From: Pseudomonas frederiksbergensis
GTDB taxonomy: Bacteria; Pseudomonadota; Gammaproteobacteria; Pseudomonadales; Pseudomonadaceae
Assembly: GCF_017114915.1 (NCBI RefSeq)
Contig: NZ_JAAUOE010000010.1
Coordinates: 1-44,080, forward strand
Direction: 5' to 3'
Length of the DNA stretch: 44,080 bases
Shown: positions 33,473-41,802 of the stretch, in pieces
How positions within the stretch are numbered: position 1 is the stretch's first letter
Layout: each line of letters begins with the position of its first letter
Notes under the pieces: model-generated
Seen by the model: the letters and a program-made list of their open reading frames with translations, nothing else
Told to the model about the DNA's origin: nothing
The model's database searches: none
Translations under genes and position numbers: made by a program

Positions 33473-34874
33473 GGCTTGCGGCCTCCGTGCCGACAGACTG
33501 GAACGCTGAAAAGGGAATCGGGTCGACAGGAAAGCGCGGTCGCAACCAGCCGACGTCGTGCCGTCCGGTCGCTTCGCGCAAACGGTCGGTGCAATACCCG
33601 ACGCACATCCGCCCCTGACAGTCGCCCATGCTCACGCGGGTGTGCATTTTCAGGCTGGCCAGGTCTTGCACGCCTTGCTCCAGCGCCCGATCGATGTCGG
33701 CGCGGGTCGCATGCTCGCAGCGGCAGATCACCGTGTCGGCGGCCGGCAAGGCGGTCTGCCCTGCGCCGCGTTCGGTGTAACGGTCGACGGCGGCGCGAAA
33801 GCGCACGATGGATTTGAGTTTCGACAGGTAGCGGTCGCGTCTGATCAACGCCAGTTCCGCGTCCAGCACGTCCCGTTGCAGCAGGATCGACACCGCGGCG
33901 ATCCTTCCCGCGAGCATCGCCGCCTCGCCTCCGCGAATGCCGCCCATGTCACCGGCCAAGTGCACGTGTGGTTCGCTGCTTTGCTGCCAGACATTGGCGC
34001 TGGGCCGCAGATAGCCGTCATCGCTGAAGCCGTGATCCAGGCCCATTTGCTGGCTCAGTTGCGTGCGTGGCATGAAGCCGTAGCCGACCGCCAGGGTCTG
34101 CGCGGCAATCCGTTCGGCGCGGCTCAGGTCCGGCTCCCAGGTGCTGGAGTACGGCGCGACGGCCACCGAATGCAACTCGCCTTCACCCTGTGCCTCGACC
34201 ACGCCCCAGCCATAGTGCATGGGAATGCCGTGCAGTTTCAGATAGGCGAGCATGCTCAAGCCATCGAGAAACAGTTGCGGCTTGTTCAACAGTGCGAGGC
34301 CTTCCCGAGCGATCTTGCCGAATGCACACGCCTCATAGACCCCGGCGACGTTCACCCCGGATGTGTGCAACTGGCAGGCTACCAGCGGCAACAGCGGACC
34401 GGTGCCCGCGATCACTACCGGCCCTTGGGGTTTGACGACGCCGCTCTTGATTTGCAGTTGCAGACCACCCAGCAGAATCACCCCGGGCAAGGTCCAGCCC
34501 GGGAACGGTACGCTGCGTTCATGGCAACCGGCCGCCAACAGCAGCTGCGGGTACTCGACCTCCTGCAAACGCTCGTTGACGTCCAGCACCACCAGCGCCC
34601 GGGTGCCTTCGGCGCCGACCACTCGGTGGTTCAAACGTACGTCGATCAGGCTCGACTGCTCCTGGAATGCTCCATGCAGTCTGGCCAGGGCTTCCGAATA
34701 GCGTGGCCCCAGATAGTCCAGTTGAACGTTGTCGCGCAAGGGGCCGCGATAGACCACCCCGCCAAGGCGCGAAGCTTCTTCGAGCAAGGTACAACGCACA
34801 CCATGGCGCGCCAGTTCAATGGCCGCGGCCATGCCCGCCGGTCCGCCGCCGACAATCACCGGATGCGGGCTCAT
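33465..34874 (-). CDS. hcnB: Hydrogen cyanide synthase subunit HcnB
   Basis: 469 residues. N-terminal FAD site VIVGGGPAGMAAAIELA, a middle NAD-like motif VVIAGTGPLLPLVA, FAD-closing segment HLAGDMGGIRGGEAAMLAG, and a C-terminal BFD-like [2Fe-2S] domain with CRCEHATRADIDRALEQG and CQGRMCVGYC. HcnB passes electrons from glycine oxidation in complex with HcnA and HcnC. ATG 34874 overlaps the hcnA TGA. Related subunits occur in octopine oxidase and hydroxyproline dehydrogenase, which is the main alternative. Confidence 0.87.
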   Translation of the reverse strand: MSPHPVIVGGGPAGMAAAIELARHGVRCTLLEEASRLGGVVYRGPLRDNVQLDYLGPRYSEALARLHGAFQEQSSLIDVRLNHRVVGAEGTRALVVLDVNERLQEVEYPQLLLAAGCHERSVPFPGWTLPGVILLGGLQLQIKSGVVKPQGPVVIAGTGPLLPLVACQLHTSGVNVAGVYEACAFGKIAREGLALLNKPQLFLDGLSMLAYLKLHGIPMHYGWGVVEAQGEGELHSVAVAPYSSTWEPDLSRAERIAAQTLAVGYGFMPRTQLSQQMGLDHGFSDDGYLRPSANVWQQSSEPHVHLAGDMGGIRGGEAAMLAGRIAAVSILLQRDVLDAELALIRRDRYLSKLKSIVRFRAAVDRYTERGAGQTALPAADTVICRCEHATRADIDRALEQGVQDLASLKMHTRVSMGDCQGRMCVGYCTDRLREATGRHDVGWLRPRFPVDPIPFSAFQSVGTEAASHE

Positions 34875-35185
34875 GACACTTCCTGCCCGGCGATACGGTT
34901 GACCCGGGTTTCGACGCTCATGCCGTCACGCACGATTGTCTGGCAGGCACGACGCTTGTGTCGGCCATCGATTTTCACCAGGCAGCACTGGCACACGCCC
35001 ATGCCGCAATAGGCACCGCTGACTTGATCGTGATCGTTACGGGCCAGCTGGCGAATGCCCAGTGATTGAATGACTGTCAGCACGGTTTCGTCGATGGCGG
35101 CGCCGACGGTCTGGCCATTGATGCACACCGTCATGTCCGCCCGCACCAGCGGCTGGATATCGAAGGTTCGGTCCAGGTGTTGCAT
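34871..35185 (-). CDS. hcnA: Hydrogen cyanide synthase subunit HcnA
   Basis: 104 residues, the standard HcnA size. Plant-type [2Fe-2S] ferredoxin fold with C-X4-C-X2-C in GAYCGMGVCQCCLVKIDG and the fourth Cys in RRACQT. ATG 35185 follows an ideal AAGGAGGA; longer upstream frames lack one. First gene of hcnABC. The ribosome-binding site carries two GGA triplets (35194-35199), the type of site held by RsmA/RsmE until GacA-induced small RNAs remove them, as known for hcnA of P. protegens. A candidate ANR box lies upstream. Confidence 0.87.
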   Translation of the reverse strand: MQHLDRTFDIQPLVRADMTVCINGQTVGAAIDETVLTVIQSLGIRQLARNDHDQVSGAYCGMGVCQCCLVKIDGRHKRRACQTIVRDGMSVETRVNRIAGQEVS

Positions 35186-35266
35186 TGCGAAGTTCCTCCT
35201 TGGAAAGTTCAGGTCAGGGTTGCCAGCTTCATGCTGCGCATACACCTTGCCGGCCAGCGCAGGAAG

Positions 35267-35322
35267 GGCCTGGATCTTTTATGTTAAGGAGTGTCGCCAA
35301 AGGGAACATTGATCCAGGCCAG
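35267..35322 (-). promoter_or_regulatory. hcnA promoter with candidate ANR box
   Basis: On the minus strand CTGGC-CTGG-ATCAA (35322-35309) matches the FNR/ANR type TTGAT/TTGGC-N4-ATCAA with one or more mismatches in the left half. A -10-like TAACAT (35286-35281) lies where a class II activator centred near -41.5 would put it, giving a start near 35274. The same stretch forms a perfect 10-bp inverted repeat, GGCCTGGATC (35267-35276) with GATCCAGGCC (35311-35320), which spans the -10 and the predicted start. Confidence 0.6.
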
Positions 35323-35428
35323 TGAAAACGCCTGCGGCGCTCAACATGAAAGTTAATTTAAAAAACCGTGCGTAAATCTTGGCAAAATGCTCGCAACTTC
35401 GTATTGAACCGATTATCAGGCAAGCCCT

Positions 35429-36112
35429 ATGACCCGCATCTTGACCATTGAAGACGACGCCGTGACCGCCCGGGAAATTGTCGCCGAACTGAGCAGCCAC
35501 GGCCTTGAGGTGGATTGGGTCGACAATGGCCGCGAAGGCCTGGAGCGGGCGGTCAGCGGCGACTATGACCTGATCACGCTTGATCGCATGCTACCGGAGC
35601 TCGATGGCCTGGCGATTGTCACCACCTTGCGCACCATGGGCGTGGCCACGCCGATCCTGATGATCAGCGCCCTCTCCGACGTCGATGAACGGGTGCGCGG
35701 CCTGCGCGCCGGCGGCGACGATTACCTGACCAAACCGTTCGCCACCGATGAAATGGCCGCCCGGGTGGAAGTCTTGCTGCGCCGGCAGAACACCGTGACC
35801 GCCCAGGCCACCACATTGCGCGTGGCCGATCTGGAGCTGAATCTGATCAGCCACGAGGCCAGCCGTGCCAGTCAGTTGCTGACGCTGCTGCCTACCGAGT
35901 ACAAGTTGCTGGAATTCCTGATGCGCAACACCGGGCAGATCCTGTCCCGGATGATGATTTTCGAAGAGGTCTGGGGCTATCACTTCGACCCCGGCACCAA
36001 CCTGATCGACGTGCACATCGGCCGTCTGCGCAAGAAGATCGACCCGCCAGGCAAAGTCCCACTGATTCGGACTGTGCGAGGCTCGGGCTATGTCATTGCT
36101 GAACCCCTCTAA
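35429..36112 (+). CDS. OmpR/PhoB-family response regulator
   Basis: 227 residues. Receiver (1-115) with EDD8-10, phosphorylation Asp52 (LITLDRMLPELDG) and Lys in YLTKPFAT; C-terminal winged helix (about 130-225) with LLPTEYKLLEFLMRN, MMIFEEVWGYHFDP and IRTVRGSGYVI. DNA-binding activator or repressor for unknown targets. Divergent from hcnA with 243 bases between; overlaps the following kinase gene by 23 bases. Confidence 0.93.
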   Translation: MTRILTIEDDAVTAREIVAELSSHGLEVDWVDNGREGLERAVSGDYDLITLDRMLPELDGLAIVTTLRTMGVATPILMISALSDVDERVRGLRAGGDDYLTKPFATDEMAARVEVLLRRQNTVTAQATTLRVADLELNLISHEASRASQLLTLLPTEYKLLEFLMRNTGQILSRMMIFEEVWGYHFDPGTNLIDVHIGRLRKKIDPPGKVPLIRTVRGSGYVIAEPL

Positions 36113-37475
36113 CGGCTGGCGCTCCTCCAGCAGCCGTTTGCTGGCGCTGTACAGTTCGCTGTTCGTGGCCTGGAGCGGGATTCTCATGGGGGTCATGTAC
36201 TACGAGGTGTCCAGTTACCTCGACAGCCTGGCCAAGCATTCGCTGATGCAACGTCAACATTTGTTTTCACACGTCCAGGGTGAGCAACTGGTGGACGCCC
36301 TCGCCGCCAGCATGACCTTCGACATTCGCGGCATCGATGCCTACGGCCTGTTTGATGACCAGCAACGCTACCTCAGCGGTGCCCTGCGCCAGATCCCCCA
36401 GGGCCTGCCGCTGGACGGCAAGATTCACATGCTCGACGACTGCGCCGATTCCAACGATCCGACCCTGCCCGCCGACAGCTGCGATGCCGTGGCCACCCGG
36501 ACCCGGGACGGGCGCTGGCTGGTGCTGGTGCGGGACAACGGTTCGTTGTTTGCCGTGACCCGGATCATCCTGCACGCGCTGCTGTGGGGTGTGTCGCTGA
36601 CCATTCTGCCGGGCATCGCCGGCTGGCATTTATTGAGACGGCGCCCGCTGCGGCGGATCCGGGCGATCCAGGCCAGCGCCGAAGCCATCGTCGCCGGCGA
36701 CCTGACCCGGCGCCTGCCGCTGTCCAACCGCCGCGACGAACTGGACATGCTCGCCGCCATCGTCAATGCCATGCTCGAGCGCATCGAGCGCCTGATGAAC
36801 GAGGTCAAGGGCGTGTGCGACAACATCGCCCATGACCTGCGCACGCCGCTGACCCGCCTGCGGGCGCAGCTGTACCGGATTCAACAGCAGGCCGACGAAG
36901 GCTCGACGCTGGCCGTGCAGCTGGATTCGGTACTCGGCGAGGCCGATACCTTGATGGCGCGTTTCCGTGGTTTGCTGCGGATTTCCGAACTGGAGGATCG
37001 CCAGCGCCGCTCGGGTTTCGTGCAACTGGACCCGGTGCCGCTGCTCAAAGAGCTGCACGACTTTTATCTGCCACTGGCCGAAGAAGGGGAACTGACCTTT
37101 GAGCTGCAACAGCCCGAGTCCCTGCCCTGGCTGAACGGTGATCGGGCACTGTTGTTTGAAGCCGTGGCGAATTTGCTGAGCAATTCGATCAAATTCACCC
37201 CGCCCGGTGGCGCGGTGATTTTGCGTGGGGTGAATGACAACGGGCATACGCGAATCGAAGTGCTCGACTCCGGCCCCGGCATTGCGCTGGCCGAGCGTGA
37301 GGCGGTGTTTCAGCGTTTCTATCGCGCCGAAGGCGGCAACCCGCAAAGCGGATTCGGACTGGGGCTGTCGATCGTCGCGGCGATCGTCAGCCTGCACGGG
37401 TTTACGCTGGAAGTGGGCAGCAGCGAGCTGGGTGGCGCGCAATTGGTGCTCGATTGCCGACAGAGCCCGATGTAG
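36090..37475 (+). CDS. Sensor histidine kinase, QseC/PhoQ-like
   Basis: 461 residues. Membrane segments at about 18-40 and 150-172 enclose a periplasmic sensor of about 110 residues (includes DDCADSNDPTLPADSCDA with two cysteines). HAMP follows, then HisKA with VCDNIAHDLRTPLTRL (His248) and HATPase with NLLSNSIKFTP, DSGPGI and GFGLGLSIV. It pairs with the regulator whose end it overlaps by 23 bases; there is no own ribosome-binding site of note, so translation is coupled. The stop codon TAG lies in a REP element. Signal unknown; the cysteines suggest a redox or metal sense but this is a guess. Confidence 0.92.
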   Translation: MSLLNPSNGWRSSSSRLLALYSSLFVAWSGILMGVMYYEVSSYLDSLAKHSLMQRQHLFSHVQGEQLVDALAASMTFDIRGIDAYGLFDDQQRYLSGALRQIPQGLPLDGKIHMLDDCADSNDPTLPADSCDAVATRTRDGRWLVLVRDNGSLFAVTRIILHALLWGVSLTILPGIAGWHLLRRRPLRRIRAIQASAEAIVAGDLTRRLPLSNRRDELDMLAAIVNAMLERIERLMNEVKGVCDNIAHDLRTPLTRLRAQLYRIQQQADEGSTLAVQLDSVLGEADTLMARFRGLLRISELEDRQRRSGFVQLDPVPLLKELHDFYLPLAEEGELTFELQQPESLPWLNGDRALLFEAVANLLSNSIKFTPPGGAVILRGVNDNGHTRIEVLDSGPGIALAEREAVFQRFYRAEGGNPQSGFGLGLSIVAAIVSLHGFTLEVGSSELGGAQLVLDCRQSPM

Positions 37476-37560
37476 GAGCGAGCTTGCTCGCGAAGACGGT
37501 GTCTCTGGCGACATGAATATTGAATGTGATGGCCTCTTCGCGGGCAAGCCCGCTCCTACA
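37471..37560. repeat. REP doublet overlapping the kinase stop codon
   Basis: TGTAGGAGCGAGCTTGCTCG... and ...GCAAGCCCGCTCCTACA are inverted arms around a short spacer. The first TAG of the element (37473-37475) is the stop codon of the kinase gene. Confidence 0.85.
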
Positions 37561-37582
37561 AGGGATTTAGGGTGTTATCGAG

Positions 37583-38089
37583 TCAATACCCCGGCACCTC
37601 GCGCAGAAACTCCGGCAGGTCGGTGATCGGTGGCATGGCCGGAATCTCGAAGTACATCTGGATGACCCAACCCCGGTGATAACTGGCCTGGTTCACCACA
37701 TGCAACAGCATGGCGCCGGCGCTCATGATCCCGCTTTGCCCCGACATGGAGGTGAATTCGATGGGTTTATCCAGCGATTCGTCGGTCTGGGCCGAACTCC
37801 ACCCACAGAACCATTGATCGATCTCCTGTTGCACCCTCCGCAGCTCGTCGAGTTCGGTATGCAGCAGGTCATGGGAGGTTTTGAAGTCGTGCCCCCGGCC
37901 CTCCAGGTGGGCTTGCCAGATACAGTCCACCACGTAGGTGTGGTTCAAAGCGCCGATCATGTCATTGAACACTGAGACCCGTTTGCGGTTGAGCTCCTCC
38001 GGTGGCAGCGCAATGAGGCTGTCGAAGAGTCGCTGATCGGCCCAGCGCTTGTAATCGGCGAGCATGCGGGCAGTGCGTACGTTGATCAT
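37583..38089 (-). CDS. DinB family protein
   Basis: 168 residues forming the four-helix DinB/YfiT-like bundle. Three metal-ligand histidines of the family are visible: one in GALNHTYVVD, and others in LLHVVNQASYHRGWV. Members are metal-dependent thiol S-transferases or hydrolases, mostly uncharacterised. Start ATG 38089 follows GGGAG. Single gene converging with the two-component operon through the REP element. Confidence 0.87.
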   Translation of the reverse strand: MINVRTARMLADYKRWADQRLFDSLIALPPEELNRKRVSVFNDMIGALNHTYVVDCIWQAHLEGRGHDFKTSHDLLHTELDELRRVQQEIDQWFCGWSSAQTDESLDKPIEFTSMSGQSGIMSAGAMLLHVVNQASYHRGWVIQMYFEIPAMPPITDLPEFLREVPGY

Positions 38090-38348
38090 CAGAGGTCTCC
38101 CATGGCGATGGGCGCATTGCCAAGAATAGCCCTCGCGGCGGGCAGTATCGTAAACGCTGATTATCGGTCAAGCCCGGTGACTCGATGCCGATCATCGATC
38201 AGGCCGGAGGATATCGCCAGCAGCAAAGCCACGATCACAAGATCACACGCCTACGCTTTCGAATCAGCAGGGGAACTCCTGAGCGTCGCCAGACATCCTA
38301 AACTATGTGTTACTTCCTTTACGCTTCACGCTTTCGGAGGACGCTGTC

Positions 38349-38648
38349 ATGCGCCGTCTGTTTCTCATCTCTTCGCTAGTGCTTTGTTTACCCGTTGGTT
38401 CAGCCTTGGCCGATGTGGATGCAAAAGATGTCGCCACCTCGGCAGGGGTCTCCGCATCGCTGTACTCGACGTTCAAGGATGACAAAATCGTGATCCCCGC
38501 ACGGGATGACGCCTCAAGCTTCGTGGCGAGTGGCGGTACGATTCGTGGCGCTTATCTGGAGTCGATGTTGAAGGAAATTCGACAAAATCATCCCGACCTC
38601 AAGGCCAGCGACGAAGACCTGGCCAAAGCGATCCTCGCAGGTCACTGA
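38349..38648 (+). CDS. DUF2388 domain-containing exported protein
   Basis: 99 residues with a signal peptide (FLISSLVLCLPVGSALA, cut after ALA near residue 22). The mature part VDAKDVATSAGVSASLYSTF, ARDDASSFVASGGTIRGAYLES and DEDLAKAILAGH is the DUF2388 pattern, a small periplasmic family of pseudomonads with no known role. Start ATG 38349 follows GGAGGA by six bases. Separate from both neighbours. Confidence 0.85.
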   Translation: MRRLFLISSLVLCLPVGSALADVDAKDVATSAGVSASLYSTFKDDKIVIPARDDASSFVASGGTIRGAYLESMLKEIRQNHPDLKASDEDLAKAILAGH

Positions 38649-38701
38649 AATTTGCAAACGTAAACGGTGGGGCTTGTGACACCTGGATCGTGTTTGCAGC
38701 C

Positions 38702-39649
38702 CTACCTTGCGTCAGCGCTGTTTTTTTCAACCCCAGCGGACAGGCGTGCCCAGCCGGCGACCAACTGCGCGCTGATGCTGACCCCGCCGCACACCACAAT
38801 CACCACGTCATGGGCCTCGGCAATCGCCGGATGGTCGAGGTATGCCACCGCCAATGAAACGCCGCACGCCGGTTCGACCAATTGGCGCAGGTCGTTGGCG
38901 TAACGGACCACGCCCATGATCGCCTCATCATCGCTGAGCACCACGCATTCGTGCGCAAAATCGAGGATGTGCTGCACCGGCCAGGCCGCCACTTGCGCAG
39001 CGCCGAGTGACGTGGCGACAGTGTCGATGCGCGGCAGTCTGACCGGGTGGCCGGCACGCACGGCGGCAGCGAAAGACGCCGCCCCCCGGGTTTCGCACGC
39101 AACGATCCTGCAGTCCATGCGCTGATGACGGATCAGCCCGGTGAGCAGGCCTGCCAGCAAACCGCCGCCCCCTACCGAGGTCACCAACACATCGACCTGA
39201 GGGCAGTCCTCAAGGATTTCATCAATCATCGTGCTGTGCCCTTCCCACAGCACCGGGTGATCAAAAGCCGGGACGTATTCGGTGTCCGCGCCCTGCGCGA
39301 GTTCTTTGGCCCGTTGATTGGCCTCGTCCCAGACCTTGCCATGGACGATCACCTCGGCACCGGTTTTTCTGATCCTGGCGCGGGTGGTTTCCGGGGTGGT
39401 ATTCGGCACCACGATGCAGGCTTTCAACCCAAGGGCGGCGGCGGCCACGGCGGTGGCCAAACCGGCATTACCGCCGGAAGGACAGACGACTTTGCGCTTG
39501 CCCTGCTCCGCTGCCTGGCTGCACAGCAGGCCCATGCCGCGTAATTTGAACGAGCCGCTGGGTTGCAGGTTTTCCAGCTTGAGCCAGATTCGCCGGGCCG
39601 GGGTCGACAGGCCAGGATGCAAAATCAGGGGTGTTCTGATGTGAAGCAT
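38702..39649 (-). CDS. Serine/threonine dehydratase-like PLP enzyme
   Basis: 315 residues of fold-type II PLP enzyme. PLP lysine Lys35 in SGSFKLRG, PLP phosphate loop SVGGGGLLAG, and PSGGNAGLATAVAA next to it. The short length (no regulatory ACT domain) and the order of motifs match catabolic L-serine/L-threonine dehydratases of the SDH type, which form pyruvate or 2-oxobutyrate plus ammonia. Substrate cannot be settled from motifs. Single gene, divergent from the ICMT-like gene. Confidence 0.88.
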   Translation of the reverse strand: MLHIRTPLILHPGLSTPARRIWLKLENLQPSGSFKLRGMGLLCSQAAEQGKRKVVCPSGGNAGLATAVAAAALGLKACIVVPNTTPETTRARIRKTGAEVIVHGKVWDEANQRAKELAQGADTEYVPAFDHPVLWEGHSTMIDEILEDCPQVDVLVTSVGGGGLLAGLLTGLIRHQRMDCRIVACETRGAASFAAAVRAGHPVRLPRIDTVATSLGAAQVAAWPVQHILDFAHECVVLSDDEAIMGVVRYANDLRQLVEPACGVSLAVAYLDHPAIAEAHDVVIVVCGGVSISAQLVAGWARLSAGVEKNSADAR

Positions 39650-39790
39650 CGGGTGCTCCTTGTGGACTCATCCTTATCCAAGCTTAGTTCACCCTGCCCC
39701 CCCGGCCTGCCGCCGAATGACCGAACAACCGCGCAGGAGCTCCCGCAGCCAGGCGCCTACAATGTTCATATACCTTTTGCGAAGTCAGTC

Positions 39791-40450
39791 ATGAAAATCT
39801 CGGCCAAGCTCGCGTTTTTCACCCTCGTTTCCACGCTTGCCTACCTCGCTCTCGCGGTGTTCGGACTGGGCGGGTTGGCGGTTTTTTTCTCACACCCGCC
39901 GCTGGTGCTCATTGCGTTTGCAACCTTGGTGATGGCGATCGTTTCGTTGTTCAGCGAGGGCAATTTGAGCTCCGGTGTACGTGAAGACCGGGCCAATCGC
40001 TGGGTATTGCCGGTCTTCGGGGTGATCGGGTTATTGAGTGGGTTTGTGCCGGCCTACACCGATCGGGTCGACTTCTGGACCTTCGGTGGCGAGGGCGTGC
40101 GTTGGCTGGGCGCGCTGCTGTTCATCGGCGGCGGCGCGTTGCGGATGTGGCCGGTGTTTGTCCTGGGCAAACGCTTCAGCGGCCTGGTGGCGATTCAACC
40201 GGGGCACCGCCTGGCAACCGACGGAATCTATCGAAACGTGCGCAACCCCAGCTATCTGGGGCTGCTGATCAATGGTGTGGGCTGGGCGCTGGCCTTTCGT
40301 TCCGGCGTCGGATTGCTGCTGGTGGCGTTGATGTTGATACCGTTGATCGCCCGCATTCGCTCCGAAGAAACGCTGTTACAGGCGCAGTTCGGCAGTGAAT
40401 ACGAGGCTTATTGCGCCCGTAGCTGGCGATTGATCCCCGGGATTTACTGA
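39791..40450 (+). CDS. Isoprenylcysteine carboxyl methyltransferase-like membrane protein
   Basis: 219 residues with five or so membrane segments. The C-terminal SAM site HRLATDGIYRNVRNPSYLG plus the conserved ending EYEAYCARSWRLIPGIY are typical of the ICMT/PEMT/NnrU-like superfamily. Bacterial members methylate lipids or unknown small molecules in the inner membrane. Start ATG 39791; an upstream in-frame extension begins at 39563 but lacks support. Confidence 0.8.
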   Translation: MKISAKLAFFTLVSTLAYLALAVFGLGGLAVFFSHPPLVLIAFATLVMAIVSLFSEGNLSSGVREDRANRWVLPVFGVIGLLSGFVPAYTDRVDFWTFGGEGVRWLGALLFIGGGALRMWPVFVLGKRFSGLVAIQPGHRLATDGIYRNVRNPSYLGLLINGVGWALAFRSGVGLLLVALMLIPLIARIRSEETLLQAQFGSEYEAYCARSWRLIPGIY

Positions 40451-40466
40451 ACTGACCGCCCCCACA

Positions 40467-41132
40467 TTAGCGGCTGTACAGGCTTATTTGGCTGTCGAGA
40501 TCCACTCGCACTTCGACCGAGTCATAACTGGCCAGGGTGGCATGCTGCGTCTGGAGCGGATGAACGTGGGTCGCGGTGATGACCATGACATTGGCCCCCG
40601 CCGCTTCACCGGCGCGAATACCGACGTCGGCGTCTTCGAAGATCAGGCACTCGGCAGGCTCCACTTGCAGCCGGCGAGCGGCCAGTCGATAGCCCGCAGG
40701 GTCGGGCTTGCCAGCGCTGACGTCTTCGGCGGTAACCAGCACGCCAGGTTCGGGAATACCGGCCGCCGCCATTCGGCGCAGGGCCAGCGCTCGCGGCGCG
40801 GAGGTGACGACAGCCCATTGATGGACGGGCAGCGACTTGAGGAAATTCGCCGCGCCGGGCACCTCGACAACCCCTTGCACATCGTCGATTTCCGCCTCGG
40901 TGATCCACGCCGCTTCAGCTTCAGCGTCTACTCCGGGCAAGGCCAGACGATTGATGGTGTCGATGGCGCGCACCCCATGAATAGTCGGCAGGAAAGTAAC
41001 GACATCAACACCGTGGCGCAGGGCCCAGGCCGTCCAGATTCGCTCGGCGGCGGCGATGGAATTAAGGAGTGTGCCGTCCATATCGAACAGGAAGGCGCGG
41101 TACGACGGGGTAACGGATGCTTGAACTGACAA
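40467..41132 (-). CDS. HAD-superfamily phosphatase (beta-phosphoglucomutase-like)
   Basis: 221 residues. Motif I FLFDMDGTLLNS (Asp17, Asp19), motif II VVTSAPR, motif III KPDPAGY and motif IV LIFEDADVGIRAGEAAG are complete, with the helical cap between motif I and II. This is the group of sugar phosphatases (GPP1/DOG-like). TTG 41132 is the likely start since GGAAG lies seven bases upstream; longer ATG-initiated frames have no good site. Converges with the ICMT-like gene. Confidence 0.87.
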   Translation of the reverse strand: MSVQASVTPSYRAFLFDMDGTLLNSIAAAERIWTAWALRHGVDVVTFLPTIHGVRAIDTINRLALPGVDAEAEAAWITEAEIDDVQGVVEVPGAANFLKSLPVHQWAVVTSAPRALALRRMAAAGIPEPGVLVTAEDVSAGKPDPAGYRLAARRLQVEPAECLIFEDADVGIRAGEAAGANVMVITATHVHPLQTQHATLASYDSVEVRVDLDSQISLYSR

Positions 41133-41190
41133 AGGGCAACTTCCTTTCCCAAGAAGGATGAGTGTTGTCAGGCAATGTACACCAGCCGTC

Positions 41191-41598
41191 CTACGGGATC
41201 CGGTTCGAGTGCAAGGCACTTTGCACGCAGTCCAGCAACTGCCCTACCGCCCACGGCTTCTTGATGAACGAAACCGGGTGCTTGACCCCGGAGCTTTTCG
41301 GGGTTTCGAAGCCGGACATGATCATGATCGGTTTGTCTGGCCAACGGTCGCCGAACTGATTGGCCAGGTCCGCGCCATTGAGTTTGCCCGGCATGGTGAT
41401 GTCCGTCAGCAGCAATCTCACCTCTGGAGCGTGCTGCTCCAGATACTGCGACGCAGCGTCCGCGCTGACTTGTGGTTCAACCGCAAAGCCTTCTTCCTGA
41501 AGAATTTCGCACAGAAACTCCAGGATCAACGGATCGTCCTCAACCACAAGAATCAAACCGTCAGACAAATGCTCGCCCGCCGCCGATACTGGACTCAT
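41191..41598 (-). CDS. Receiver-only response regulator
   Basis: 135 residues from ATG 41598 (GGGAG upstream). A single receiver domain: VVEDDPLILEFL, phosphorylation Asp66 (LLLTDITMPGKLNG), IMIMSGFE and Lys in FIKKPWAVGQLL. No output domain. It resembles receivers used by FixL/blue-light-kinase-like hybrid systems. An ATG at 41715 would extend it by 39 residues, with a poorly spaced site. No kinase gene lies next to it, so it is an orphan. Confidence 0.85.
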   Translation of the reverse strand: MSPVSAAGEHLSDGLILVVEDDPLILEFLCEILQEEGFAVEPQVSADAASQYLEQHAPEVRLLLTDITMPGKLNGADLANQFGDRWPDKPIMIMSGFETPKSSGVKHPVSFIKKPWAVGQLLDCVQSALHSNRIP

Positions 41599-41802
41599 CA
41601 CTGTGCCACTCCCTGATTGTTTCAATGGTTGCGCGGGCTCAAATCCGCCTCCTATTTCAGGTATGAGCAGCGGACTTCGCGGAAAATTCATTTTTGATGC
41701 ATCTGCCTTGTACATTCTCCGTCCAGGCCGACAAACACGACCGTTTGTCAGCGCGTAATTGTGGTTAAAATGCCGCCTCTTCTACTTTGCCGACCTTGCC
41801 CG

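Noticed and set aside
33558..35012. 484-codon plus-strand open frame
   Set aside because: It is the antisense of hcnB/hcnA; composition follows the mirror of the real genes and there is no ribosome-binding site. The same applies to the 456-codon frame opposite 25380-26750.
32213..35185. Three-gene FAD/[2Fe-2S] oxidoreductase as an opine oxidase linked to the succinyltransferase cluster
   Set aside because: Subunit sizes (104/469/419), gene order and extended sequence features fit HcnA, HcnB and HcnC much better, and it is a separate convergent transcript.
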